Assembly: GCF_008932115.1 (NCBI RefSeq)
Contig: NZ_CP044543.1
Coordinates: forward strand, 1,426,001 to 1,490,000
Length of the DNA stretch: 64,000 nucleotides
Reading direction: 5' to 3'
From: Bradyrhizobium betae
Lineage (GTDB): Bacteria; Pseudomonadota; Alphaproteobacteria; Rhizobiales; Xanthobacteraceae
Below the pieces are notes generated by a model. It was not told the DNA's origin. It did no database searches and was given only the letters and a program-made list of their open reading frames with translations. Below are positions 11,502 to 19,419 of the stretch, one piece after another. Made by a program: the position numbers and the translations under genes. Numbering within the stretch: the stretch's first letter is position 1; every line of letters starts with the position of its first letter.

Positions 11502-12479
11502 ATGAGTGGCAAAGAATTATCTTATAACGGTTCCGGCCATGCGGCGGCCCAGCTCCGGCATCTGACGATCCGGCAGCTCCGATCGCTCGCGGCGCTTTCG
11601 GCCAGGGGCAGCGTCACGGCGGCCTCGAGCCAGCTCGGCCTGACCCAGCCGGCCGTCACCCAGCAACTCCGCCAGCTTCAGGACCTTGCAGGCCTGCCGC
11701 TGGTGCAGCGGACCGGCGACGGCATGCTGTTGACGGAGGCCGGCAGGGAGGTGCTGACGCTCGCCGAGCGCGTCGAAGCCGCGATCATGGACTGCCAGGG
11801 CGCACTCGATCTGCTTGCCGGGCGCACGGGCGGCGCGGTGCATCTCGGCGCGGTCTCGACTGCAAAGTATTTCGTGCCGCATGCGATCGCGGCGTTCTCC
11901 AAGCGGCATCCGAAGATCGAGATCAAGCTGACCATCGGCAATCGCAAGGAGATCCGCGAGGCCATGCACGGCTACGACCTCGACTTCGCCGTGATGGGTC
12001 GGCCACCGGCCGACGTCAGCGTCGACGTGCGTCAGCTCGGGCGCAATCCGCACATCATCGTCGCGCGGAAGGGGCACTGGCTGGAGAAGGATTCAGGCCT
12101 CAGCCTCACCGATCTCGTGCACGAGACCTTCCTCACCCGCGAGCCTGGGTCGGGCACGCGCACGCTGATGGAGGGCATGTTCCAGAAGTCGGATCTCGAG
12201 CCGATCGTCGGCATGGAGATGAGCAGCAACGAGACCATCAAGCAGGCCGTCATCGCCGGGCTCGGCATCGCCTTCATCTCGGCCCACACGGTGGCGCATG
12301 AGCTTGCCGAAGGCCGCCTCATCGTGCTCGACGTCGCGGGCCTTCCCATTGTCCGTCAATGGTACGTGATCCGCCGCAGCGACAAGGTGCTGCTGCCGCC
12401 GGCGCAGGCGATGTTCGATTTTCTGGGCTCGGAAGGCTCGAACTACCTGCCCGACGTGCCCGAGTTCGGTGGGCAATAG
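11502..12479 (+). CDS. cbbR: LysR-family regulator CbbR
   Basis: Activator of the cbb operon (325 aa), divergent from cbbF. The winged helix-turn-helix lies at about residues 22-80 ([20 protein letters not shown], then [13 protein letters not shown]). The effector-binding domain follows (about 100-310), with CbbR-like segments [31 protein letters not shown] and [19 protein letters not shown]. The ATG at 11502 has only a weak purine stretch (AAGGAAA) about 14 bases upstream; the first 20 residues are poorly conserved in type, so a later start is possible. Genomic position makes the assignment firm. Confidence 0.94.
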   Translation: MSGKELSYNGSGHAAAQLRHLTIRQLRSLAALSARGSVTAASSQLGLTQPAVTQQLRQLQDLAGLPLVQRTGDGMLLTEAGREVLTLAERVEAAIMDCQGALDLLAGRTGGAVHLGAVSTAKYFVPHAIAAFSKRHPKIEIKLTIGNRKEIREAMHGYDLDFAVMGRPPADVSVDVRQLGRNPHIIVARKGHWLEKDSGLSLTDLVHETFLTREPGSGTRTLMEGMFQKSDLEPIVGMEMSSNETIKQAVIAGLGIAFISAHTVAHELAEGRLIVLDVAGLPIVRQWYVIRRSDKVLLPPAQAMFDFLGSEGSNYLPDVPEFGGQ

Positions 12480-12489
12480 CCTGGCATAC

Positions 12490-12582
12490 TCACCCCATCA
12501 GCTTCATCGCGACCGTGGCCGCCAGAATGACGACGATCTGGAGCAGGCGCTCCGTCGTGAAGATGCGGTTGAAGGTGGTCAT
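12490..12582 (-). CDS. Possible 30-aa single-span membrane peptide
   Basis: A 30-codon frame beginning MTTFNRIFTTERLLQIVVIL and ending in VAMKLMG encodes a short polar start and one hydrophobic helix. GGGGCGAG precedes the ATG at 12582. It lies just after the convergent end of cbbR. No family is recognised. It could be a real small membrane protein or a chance frame. Confidence 0.4.
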   Translation of the reverse strand: MTTFNRIFTTERLLQIVVILAATVAMKLMG

Positions 12583-12682
12583 TGCTCGCCCCGGCTGGCG
12601 TGAAGAGATTTCGGTCCGCATATTGCTAGCATAGCTGCGGACCCGGACAACTCCGGAGCGCCACGGGTTCCGCGTAGGGCGC

Positions 12683-13576
12683 TTACGCCTTCGCTGCAAG
12701 ACGATCGACCCACCACGCAAGATCGCGGTCCGCGCCGGCCTCGAACCCGATGACCGGAACGCCTGCGGTCACGCTGCGGAGACGACCGATTTCGGCGGCA
12801 ATGATCGGCTCGGCATCGACGCCCGTTGCGGCGATGGCGCCGAACCTGACCAGGGGCCGGGCGTCGAGGCGATCGGCGAAATGCTCAATCACGCTACGCA
12901 GGCTGCGCGGCGTGCCGCTGGCGAGATTGACCGCGCCTGTCAGATCGCTGTCGAGCACGGCGGCAATCATGTGGGCGAGGTCATCGACATAGACGAAGTC
13001 GCGAAGCTGGGCGCCATGCGAACAATCGAAGGCTTCCCCTGCGCTCAGCCTCCTGATCAGCGACGGGACGAGGCGCTGCTCCGGCTCGTGCGGGCCGAAC
13101 GGGAAGAACACGCGGCCCCAGGCGGCACTCGCCGCGATGTAGGCCTCGGCGGCACCGAGCTTGGCCTGGCCGTACAGCGTCGTGGGGCGGCACGGGCTGG
13201 ACTCCTCGCAGAGACCGGCTTGCGGGCCGTATTCGAGGCAGCTGCCGATGCCGAGCATCCGCTTTGTGCCGCACGCCTTCGCGCTCGCAAGCAGGTCGAT
13301 GCTCGCGTCCGCCCAGAGCCGGTTGACGGGATCCTCACGATAGCGGCCCGGCCTCGCCTCCCAGGCAAGGTGCACCAGATGCGTCGGGCGAGATGCGGAC
13401 AGCACATCCGCACGACCGGCACCGGACAGCAGATCGGCCATGTGCCAGGTCACGCCGGCCATCGCCGGCTGCGGCGCACGCGCAACGCCATGCACCTCGA
13501 AGCCGCGGTCGCGCAGCACAGGCACCAGCGCGCGGCCGATGAATCCGGACGCGCCCGTGACCAGTGCCCGCTTCAT
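12683..13576 (-). CDS. NAD-dependent epimerase/dehydratase (extended SDR)
   Basis: Nucleotide-sugar epimerase, dehydratase or reductase of the extended short-chain dehydrogenase family (297 aa). The N-terminus has the Rossmann motif TGASGFIG, and YGQAKLGAAEA gives the catalytic Tyr-x3-Lys. The start is set at ATG 13576, which overlaps the stop of the RmlC-like gene as ATGA; the TTG at 13585 is less likely. Context (RmlC-like epimerase upstream, divergent sugar methyltransferase) suggests the last steps in making a modified deoxysugar. The exact substrate is not known. Confidence 0.85.
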   Translation of the reverse strand: MKRALVTGASGFIGRALVPVLRDRGFEVHGVARAPQPAMAGVTWHMADLLSGAGRADVLSASRPTHLVHLAWEARPGRYREDPVNRLWADASIDLLASAKACGTKRMLGIGSCLEYGPQAGLCEESSPCRPTTLYGQAKLGAAEAYIAASAAWGRVFFPFGPHEPEQRLVPSLIRRLSAGEAFDCSHGAQLRDFVYVDDLAHMIAAVLDSDLTGAVNLASGTPRSLRSVIEHFADRLDARPLVRFGAIAATGVDAEPIIAAEIGRLRSVTAGVPVIGFEAGADRDLAWWVDRLAAKA

Positions 13577-14097
13577 GACAGACAAGGCAGCGCGCGATCG
13601 CGCGCGGACAGGATCGGATCGGCAAGCGGCCAGACGATCGCGAGCGACGGATCGTCCCAGCGAATGCCGGCCGCGCCTTGCGCGTCATAGGGCACGTCGA
13701 TGAAGTACATCAACGCGGTCCCGTCCACGAGCGTTTGGAAGCCATGCGCGCATCCGGCGGGAATGAATACGGCGTTGTGACGGTCGGCGGCGAGCTCGAC
13801 CGAGCACCATTGGCCATAAGTCGGCAGCGACCGGCGCAGATCGACGATCACGTCGAAAGCGCGGCCGGCGACGCACCGCACCAGCTTGGCCTCCAACCGT
13901 GCAGCCTGGTAGTGCAGGCCGCGCAAGGTGCCGGCACGCTCGTTGTGGGACAGGCTGTGCTGGGCGAAATGCGTGGGCAGCCCCTGCGCCGCGAAGGCCT
14001 CGATGTCGAACAGCCGGGCGAAGAATCCGCGCGCGTCGGTCTCCGGTTCGATCCCGATTTCCAGGACGCCTGGCAGGGCCAATGGCGTGAACTTCAT
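13573..14097 (-). CDS. dTDP-4-dehydrorhamnose 3,5-epimerase-like protein
   Basis: Cupin-fold sugar-nucleotide epimerase of the RmlC family (174 aa). It shows LRGLHYQ with the catalytic His, AKLVRCVAGRAFDVIVDLR with the conserved Lys, FIPAGCAHGFQTL, and GIRWDDPSLAI near the end. The ATG at 14097 is chosen because GGGAGGGAG lies 9 bases upstream. It overlaps the following SDR gene by four bases. RmlA, B and D are absent nearby, so it may act on a sugar other than rhamnose, for example with the C-methyltransferase across the divergent promoter. Confidence 0.88.
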   Translation of the reverse strand: MKFTPLALPGVLEIGIEPETDARGFFARLFDIEAFAAQGLPTHFAQHSLSHNERAGTLRGLHYQAARLEAKLVRCVAGRAFDVIVDLRRSLPTYGQWCSVELAADRHNAVFIPAGCAHGFQTLVDGTALMYFIDVPYDAQGAAGIRWDDPSLAIVWPLADPILSARDRALPCLS

Positions 14098-14231
14098 GTC
14101 AGGCGCTCCCTCCCGAACACCCATGGCGAAATTCGTTTTTTCATTGCATCGCGCGCAGCGATGTCGGAACTTCTGTGGTTCCAGAGGATTCCCTAGCAGC
14201 CGACGCAGAGCGGCACAACAAGGCGCTTGCC

Positions 14232-15464
14232 ATGACCGGGCACCGATGCCGCTTCTGCGCCGAGGACATCGACGACACTTTCGTCGATCTCGGCCGGTCG
14301 CCCCTGGCGAACTCCTTCGTGCCGCCCGAGCGGGCGGACATCGACGAGCCGGTCTACCCGCTGCAGGCCTATGTCTGCCGCGCCTGCGGCCTGGTCCAGC
14401 TTCCGCAGTTCGAGCCCGCGGCGAGCATCTTCGACCAGTATCTCTATTACTCCTCCTATTCCGAGAGCTGGCTGCGGCACGCCGAGGCCTACGCCGCGGA
14501 GATGATGGCGCGCGCGACGCTCGGAGCAACATCGGAAGTGATCGAGATCGCCAGCAACGACGGCTATCTCCTGCAGTATTTTCGGCGCGCCGGCATCCGC
14601 GTGCTCGGCGTCGAGCCGGCCAGCGGCCCCGCATCGGCCGCGCTCGCCAAGGGCGTTGCGACCAGGACCTGCTATTTCGGCCGTGACACCGCTGCAATGC
14701 TCCGCGCCGAGGGCCACAGGCCCGACCTGATCGTCGCCAACAACGTGCTGCCGCACGTGCCCGATCTCAACGACTTCGTCGCGGGCCTGCGCATCCTCCT
14801 GCCCGAGACCGGGCGCATCACGCTCGAGCATCCCTCTCTCCTGCACCTGATCGAGCAGGTCCAGTTCGACACGATCTATCACGAGCATCTGTCGTATTTC
14901 TCGCTCGCGACGGCCGAGACGATTTTTCGCGCCCATGCCTTGCGGGTCTTCGATGCGGACGAGCTGCCGACGCATGGCGGCTCGCTGCGTCTGCACGTTT
15001 GCCACGAAGCGGCATCTCCTACGCCCTCCCCGGCGCTCGACGGGCTGCGCCGGCGCGAGGCTGCGGCGCGGCTCCACCAGGCTGAGACCTATCGTGATTT
15101 TCGGGAGAGGGTTGCGGCCAAGCGCGAGACGATCCGCGACTTTCTCGTCACGGCGCGGCGCGCGGGCAAGACCGTGCTCGCCTATGGCGCGCCCGCGAAG
15201 GGCAACACGCTGCTGAATTATTGCGGCGTCACGCGCGAATTGATTCCGTTCACCGTGGATCGCAATCCGCACAAGCAGGGCCTGCTGCTGCCGGGAACGC
15301 ATCTGCCGATCCGCGATCCTTCGGCTTTGCTCGCGGCGAGGCCCGATTACGTCTTCATCCTGCCCTGGAATCTGAAGGACGAGATCATCGCCCAACTGCC
15401 GGAGGTTCGCGCCTGGGGCGGGCAGTTCGTGGTGCCCGCGCCCGTTCTGTCGATCGTGTCCTGA
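14232..15464 (+). CDS. Sugar-nucleotide C-methyltransferase (class I SAM-dependent)
   Basis: A 410-residue enzyme resembling the NDP-hexose 3-C-methyltransferases (TylC3/NovU type). The N-terminal zinc-binding region has CRFC and CRAC pairs (residues about 5-50). The middle domain has a SAM-binding segment VIEIASNDGYLLQYF with HEHLSYFS further on. The C-terminal domain contains VLAYGAPAKGNTLLN. The ATG at 14232 puts the zinc region near the N-terminus; a GTG at 14175 is an alternative. It is divergent from the RmlC-like gene and probably works with it on a branched deoxysugar for surface polysaccharide. Substrate is inferred. Confidence 0.85.
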   Translation: MTGHRCRFCAEDIDDTFVDLGRSPLANSFVPPERADIDEPVYPLQAYVCRACGLVQLPQFEPAASIFDQYLYYSSYSESWLRHAEAYAAEMMARATLGATSEVIEIASNDGYLLQYFRRAGIRVLGVEPASGPASAALAKGVATRTCYFGRDTAAMLRAEGHRPDLIVANNVLPHVPDLNDFVAGLRILLPETGRITLEHPSLLHLIEQVQFDTIYHEHLSYFSLATAETIFRAHALRVFDADELPTHGGSLRLHVCHEAASPTPSPALDGLRRREAAARLHQAETYRDFRERVAAKRETIRDFLVTARRAGKTVLAYGAPAKGNTLLNYCGVTRELIPFTVDRNPHKQGLLLPGTHLPIRDPSALLAARPDYVFILPWNLKDEIIAQLPEVRAWGGQFVVPAPVLSIVS

Positions 15465-15474
15465 TGGTTAACGA

Positions 15475-15684
15475 TCAGGCCGCGAGCGAGGTGGCGTAAT
15501 CCGCGCGGGTCGCGAAATAGGTTTCCAGTTCGGACAGCGCCCGCTCTTCCCATTCCCTGGCCTGCTCCAGCAGCGACCAGCGCTGGCCCGGACGGAATGC
15601 AGCGGTCTGGCGATAGAGCGATGCGATGCCGCGGTAGCGGCGCACGTTCTCAAAGATGGCGTGACCGTTGATCTGGCCGTTCAT
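15475..15684 (-). CDS. Small conserved protein with ENVRRYR motif, 69 aa
   Basis: Function not recognised. It begins MNGQINGHAIFENVRRYRGI and is helical and charged. GAGGGAG lies 8 bases upstream of the ATG at 15684. It is a diverged copy of the protein at 226-438, sharing the ENVRRYR, ASL-x-RQ and AA-x-RP positions and the following Trp. It is convergent with the sugar methyltransferase gene, with 10 bases between their stops. No membrane segment or known domain is seen. Confidence 0.72.
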   Translation of the reverse strand: MNGQINGHAIFENVRRYRGIASLYRQTAAFRPGQRWSLLEQAREWEERALSELETYFATRADYATSLAA

Positions 15685-15811
15685 GTCGAAAACTCCCTCG
15701 TCATTCCCGGGGGAGAAATTGCGGCCAAATCTTTTTCGAAAAGTTAGCGGCGCGCGGCAGATGCGCGGATGGTTGCCGGACTGTTGCGCGGGCGCAACGC
15801 GCGCAGCCCGT

Positions 15812-16231
15812 TTATTGCGGATTCGTTGCCGCGTTCTCGCCCGAGGACTTCAGCCCGCCGCGGCTGACGATCGCCGCCGTCTGGCGGCAGAGATCGGCAA
15901 GGCCGATCAGAAACACCACGAGCAGGAAGAACAGGTTGATGGAATCCGCATCGGCACTGGTCAGCGCGCTGAACTGGAAGAATGGCGGCATGAATGCCCA
16001 CCACACCAGCGCAATGGTAAGCAGCGCCGCGAACGTCGCGGCCGGCGCGCCGGCGACGAGCCCGACCACGAAGATGCTGGGCAAAAATGCCGCGAAATAA
16101 AGTTTTGCACCGAGCGCGACGCAGACGCCCTGAAGAGCAGCCGATGCTGCGACGACGGCGAATCCGAGCAGAAACGCCTGCCACGACCATGGCCGTACTC
16201 GCGGTACTCCAAACAGTTCCGCACGCTTCAT
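15812..16231 (-). CDS. DUF4118-type membrane protein
   Basis: A 139-residue protein with about four transmembrane helices in the first 120 residues (WSWQAFLLGFAVVAA, KLYFAAFLPSIFVVGLVAG, AATFAALLTIALVWWAFMPP, INLFFLLVVFLIGLADLCRQ). The pattern resembles the DUF4118 membrane module of KdpD-type sensor kinases, but no kinase, GAF or PAS domain follows. It may be a stand-alone membrane module. It is separated from its neighbours by over 100 bases on each side. Confidence 0.7.
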   Translation of the reverse strand: MKRAELFGVPRVRPWSWQAFLLGFAVVAASAALQGVCVALGAKLYFAAFLPSIFVVGLVAGAPAATFAALLTIALVWWAFMPPFFQFSALTSADADSINLFFLLVVFLIGLADLCRQTAAIVSRGGLKSSGENAATNPQ

Positions 16232-16368
16232 CAGCCTCCCCCTGCCACCTGTTAACCAGGCTCGCTTGCGACCAAAGTACTACAACCGCAGGGAAACCGC
16301 GAGGCGGAAATTGCGCCACGGCGGGCTTGGTAAACCACCGCAGCGCACAATCCCGGCGACGTCGGCGA

Positions 16369-17562
16369 TCATTCGGTGGCGGCGTAGATCAGGCCCGCAA
16401 CGGGCAGCGCGAGGCCGATTGCCGAGGCCAGCGTCCAGCCGCCCTGCGCGAAGGCCCAGGCGCCGACCGCTGAGCCGGCGGCGCCGGCCGCGAAGAACGT
16501 CGCCATATAGAGGCCGTTGAGGCGGCTGCGGTGCTCGTGCCCGAGCAGGAAGATGGCGCGGAAGCCGAGCACGACATTGCCCTGGGCGCCGAGATCGATG
16601 GCGATCGCCGCCACGATCAGGCAGGCGAGGTTCAGCGCCGATCCAGCCGCGCCGATATAGCTGACGAGGAAGCCAAAGGCCGCAAGCAGCATCGCGACGA
16701 AGGTTGCGACGCGGCTATGACCACGGTCGGCGAGCCGTCCTGCGATCGGCGCTGAGAACACGCCGGCGACACCGGCGAGCGCGAACAGCGCGATGCCGCG
16801 CTGGGTGAAGCCGAATTCGCGCGCGAGCTGGAGCGGCGCGACGGTCCAGAACAGTGTGAAGCAACTGAACAGGCTCGCCTGGTACAGCGCGCGGCGCCGC
16901 AGCAGCGGCGTGGTGCGCACCAGATGCGGCATCGACAACAGCAGCGTGCCGTAATGCATGCGCGCAACCGGCTTGCGCTTCGGCAGCGTCATCCACAGCA
17001 CGGCAGCGAGCACGATCATCAGCGCGGCGGAGGCGAAGAACACCGCATGCCACGACAGCGCCGCGGTGACGAAGCTCGACACCGGCCGCGCCAGCATGAT
17101 GCCGAGCATCAGGCCGGTCGAGACGTTGCCGACGACACGGCCCCGGATCGCCTCCGGCGCCAGATGCGCCGCATAGGGAATGATGACCTGCACCGCGACC
17201 GAGCCGACGCCGATGAACAGCGCCGCGACCAGGAACGGCAGCGCATGGGTGGCGAACGCCGCCGCCAGCAACGCCGCGGCACCGAGCATGATGATCGAGC
17301 AGATCAGGGCGCGGTTCTCGACGAGATCGCCGAGCGGCACGATGAACAGCAATCCGGTGCCGTAGCCGATCTGCGTCATGGTGACGATCAGCCCTGCCGC
17401 TGCATGCGACAGGCCGAGCGCGGCGCTGATCGGCGCGATCAGCGGCTGGGCGTAATAGATGTTGGCGGCGATCATGCCACAGGCCGCAGCCAGCACGAAG
17501 GTCAGTCGCTGCGACACCGCATCCGGCCCCGGCGCGGTCTCGATCGTGGCATTCATCGTCAT
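16369..17562 (-). CDS. MFS efflux transporter
   Basis: A 397-residue major facilitator with about 12 hydrophobic helices. It has FVLAAACGMIAANIYYAQPL in helix 1 and the loop 2-3 motif GYGTGLLFIVPLGDLVENR. The family (drug/sugar efflux, YnfM/AraJ-like) usually exports small toxic compounds by proton antiport. It lies 52 bases downstream of a tetR gene in the same direction. An operator-like palindrome sits directly upstream of its start, so TetR control is likely. Substrate unknown. Confidence 0.9.
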   Translation of the reverse strand: MTMNATIETAPGPDAVSQRLTFVLAAACGMIAANIYYAQPLIAPISAALGLSHAAAGLIVTMTQIGYGTGLLFIVPLGDLVENRALICSIIMLGAAALLAAAFATHALPFLVAALFIGVGSVAVQVIIPYAAHLAPEAIRGRVVGNVSTGLMLGIMLARPVSSFVTAALSWHAVFFASAALMIVLAAVLWMTLPKRKPVARMHYGTLLLSMPHLVRTTPLLRRRALYQASLFSCFTLFWTVAPLQLAREFGFTQRGIALFALAGVAGVFSAPIAGRLADRGHSRVATFVAMLLAAFGFLVSYIGAAGSALNLACLIVAAIAIDLGAQGNVVLGFRAIFLLGHEHRSRLNGLYMATFFAAGAAGSAVGAWAFAQGGWTLASAIGLALPVAGLIYAATE

Positions 17563-17575
17563 TTACATGGTCTCC

Positions 17576-17600
17576 GAACAATCGGGAACGATCGTTCTCT
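17576..17600. promoter_or_regulatory. Operator-like site 1 upstream of the MFS gene
   Basis: The gap between tetR and the MFS gene contains GAACAATCGGGAACGATC followed by GTTCTC. The core GAACGATCGTTC (17586-17597) is a perfect 12-base palindrome. The same sequence with few changes occurs directly upstream of tetR (18240-18263). Two related copies at these two places fit an operator for the encoded TetR protein. Confidence 0.65.
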
Positions 17601-17614
17601 AACAAGACAGAAAT

Positions 17615-18235
17615 TCAGGCAAGCAGCTTCATCGCGGCGCCGACGAGGCGGTCCCCGTCGAGCGGCAGGCGCGCCTTGCCGACGACGCGCAGCCCCTGCG
17701 TGATGCAGATCATCAGCCGCGCGGTGTCGTCGACCGCGACATGGCGGGGAATCGAACCGTCGGCCTGCCCCTCGCGAATGAGGCCGGCGATGAAGCTCTC
17801 GTTAGTCTGGAGCTGCGCGCTGACGCGGGCCCCGACGACGGGATCGACCGCCGACAACTCGACCGCGCTGCCGACGACGAGACAGCCACGCCGGCCTTCG
17901 CTGCCCTGGGACTGTTCGACATAGGATAGCAGCACGTGGCGCAGCCGCTCGCGCCCATTTGCGCCGCGCGCCGCGGCACTGCGGGTCTGCTCCTGGCGTC
18001 GCGCCGTGTAGCGCTCGAAGGCGGCGAGAAACACCGCATGCTTGTCGCGAAACGCCTTGTAGATGCTGCCGGTGGCAAGCCGCATCGCCGCGGTGAGGTC
18101 GCCAATCGAGGTGGCGTGATAGCCGCGCTCGCGGAACACCCGCACGGCGCGGTCCAGCGCGATGTCCATGTCGAACTCCCGGGGACGGCCGGGCGGACGG
18201 GCAGAGTGTTGCGGGCGGTGGGTTGCTTTTTGCAT
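17615..18235 (-). CDS. TetR-family repressor
   Basis: A 206-residue regulator. The N-terminal helix-turn-helix covers about residues 18-65 (ALDRAVRVFRERGYHATSIG, LATGSIYKAFRDKHAVF); the rest is a ligand-binding helical domain. The start is ATG 18235 (MQKATHRPQHSARPPGRPRE); upstream in-frame codons run into repeat DNA. It precedes the MFS gene by 52 bases, and matching palindromic sites lie upstream of both. Likely a local repressor of the pump and of itself. Confidence 0.92.
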   Translation of the reverse strand: MQKATHRPQHSARPPGRPREFDMDIALDRAVRVFRERGYHATSIGDLTAAMRLATGSIYKAFRDKHAVFLAAFERYTARRQEQTRSAAARGANGRERLRHVLLSYVEQSQGSEGRRGCLVVGSAVELSAVDPVVGARVSAQLQTNESFIAGLIREGQADGSIPRHVAVDDTARLMICITQGLRVVGKARLPLDGDRLVGAAMKLLA

Positions 18236-18239
18236 TGCG

Positions 18240-18263
18240 GAACAATAGGGAATGATCGCTTCC
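18240..18263. promoter_or_regulatory. Operator-like site 2 upstream of tetR
   Basis: GGAACAATAGGGAATGATCG, continuing CTTCC, lies 4 bases upstream of the tetR ATG. Aligned with the site before the MFS gene it shares GAACAAT-x-GGGAA-x-GATCG-x-T and a final C. The arms GGAA/TTCC are inverted around the centre. This arrangement is expected for autorepression. Confidence 0.62.
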
Positions 18264-18286
18264 GAATCAAGGCACTTGGTTGTGAT

Positions 18287-18296
18287 GGGGGGGGGG
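18287..18296. repeat. Homopolymer of ten G
   Basis: A run of ten G on the plus strand about 52 bases upstream of the tetR ATG. Runs this long are slippage-prone and could vary the tetR promoter spacing, or the length may be an assembly artefact. Confidence 0.8.
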
Positions 18297-18318
18297 CGGT
18301 TAGGCAAAGTTGCCAGGT

Positions 18319-18377
18319 CTCGTGTCCCGGACGCGCTGCAGCGCGTAGCGCTGCTGCGCTGCGTCCGGGGCACAAGA
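18319..18377. repeat. Palindromic repeat (TGTCCCGGACGC type)
   Basis: CTCGTGTCCCGGACGC is inverted as GCGTCCGGGGCACAAGAG about 25 bases later, with a GC-rich centre that also folds (GCTGCAGCGCGTAGCGCTGC). No coding potential. It belongs to the set of hairpin repeats spread through this window. Confidence 0.6.
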
Positions 18378-18405
18378 GCGGAGCGAGCCCGCACTCTCTC
18401 CTCCT

Positions 18406-18485
18406 CGTCATTGCGAGCGCAGCGAAGCAATCCAGATTCTTTACGCGGAGGGCTTCTGGATTGCTTCGCTGCGCTCGCAATGACG
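18406..18485. repeat. Perfect 31-bp inverted repeat (TCATTGCGAGCGCAGCGAAG type)
   Basis: A 31-base arm beginning CGTCATTGCGAGCGCAGCGA and ending GCAATCCAGA is followed by 18 bases and then its exact reverse complement, ending CAATGACG. The folded hairpin would be very stable. A truncated half-copy occurs at 58629-58648. Sequences of this type are, to my knowledge, frequent between genes in Bradyrhizobium and Rhodopseudomonas. Confidence 0.88.
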
Positions 18486-18520
18486 GAGTGTGAGGCGGCA
18501 TACTGATTCTCCAAATGACG

Positions 18521-18643
18521 CTGTCATTCCCCGCGAAAGCGGGGAATCCAGTACGCTGCGGCTTCTCGTTTCAATCACTGCTGTCTCGGAGTACTGGATC
18601 GCCCGCCCCAGTGCGCAAGTGCGCACAAGGCGGGCGATGACAG
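18521..18643. repeat. Inverted repeat (CTGTCATTCCCCGCGAAAGC type)
   Basis: The left half, CTGTCATTCCCCGCGAAAGC then GGGGAATCCAGTAC, has a partly matching right half, GTACTGGATCGCCCGCC through GCGATGACAG. Each half also carries its own small hairpin (CCCCGCGAAAGCGGGG; GTGCGCAAGTGCGCAC). No gene. Confidence 0.65.
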
Positions 18644-18646
18644 CGC

Positions 18647-19250
18647 GTGTGGGGGTGCAAACGTGCATGGTGGTTCTCGCGGCGCGTTTCGCCCGAGCTT
18701 TGCCTCTTCTCTCGGCCCTCAAATCCAAGAGGGCGCAGGGAAGACCGGGTGCCGACAGGCACCCGCGGTCCGCTGCGCGAAAAGCACACGCAGGAAAACC
18801 GCACAGCAGCATACAGGTGTCGCCGATCACTCGGCCTTCCCTGCGCGATGGTTGGACGGCTTATGCCGTGCTCTCCCGGGAGCCGAACTTTCCTTCTGGC
18901 CTCCCTCGCCCCGCGAATTGACGATGCCGTCCGCCCGGTTGGGCTCGCGCGCATCTCCGCGAAAGGCTTGACCGTAGCAACGACGGCCAGGACCACACGG
19001 TTTTGCCGTACGCAGCTCATCCGGCTTCGCCAGGAGGCTTCGCCGAACTTTGGCGCCGCTCGTCCGCACATGGCCACGGGCTCACAGGGACTACCCGCCC
19101 TGCCCGCACCTCTCGCGCACGACGCTGCCGCGTCCACCGCAGGCCCGGCTCGCAACTCGTGACGACGTACGATCGCCCCTCAAGGATGAGCCGGGATGGG
19201 CGACACATACGCCATTTCCGAAATTCGGTAAAGTGGAATATTTTTGGCGA
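18647..19250. repeat. Probable dispersed genomic repeat of about 0.6 kb
   Basis: No convincing gene lies in this stretch, although several frames are open on both strands. The translated strings (GAGKTGCR, PAVRCAKS, HTGVADHSAFPARWLDGL) resemble ones I remember being annotated as short hypothetical proteins many times over in Bradyrhizobium genomes, a sign of a dispersed non-coding repeat. Boundaries are approximate; it follows directly on three hairpin repeats. Identity as a repeat is from memory and needs a nucleotide search. Confidence 0.5.
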
Positions 19251-19301
19251 CGTGCCTTGACACGACGGCGAAACAGGGCGGCGGCGATCACCGTCGGCGC
19301 T

Positions 19302-19409
19302 GTCATTCCGGGGCGCGCCCCTTGGCGCGAGCCCGGAATCCATTGATCTGCATAATATGCCGCCCGATGGATTCCGGGCTCGATGCTGCGCATCGCCCCG
19401 GAATGACGA
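19302..19409. repeat. Palindromic repeat, type A (GTCATTCCGGGGCGCG)
   Basis: GTCATTCCGGGGCGCG and CGAGCCCGGAATCCAT are inverted as ATGGATTCCGGGCTCG and ATCGCCCCGGAATGAC. Related copies are at 33639-33764 and 62632-62735, and a looser one at 31271-31417. It lies directly after the N-carbamoyl-D-amino acid hydrolase stop and may act as its terminator. Confidence 0.85.
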
Positions 19410-19419
19410 GGAGAGGGTG

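Noticed and set aside
18490..19162. Several long open frames on both strands between tetR and the carbamoylase gene
   Set aside because: They overlap hairpin repeats and each other, lack ribosome sites and have low-complexity translations; they fit repeat DNA, not genes.
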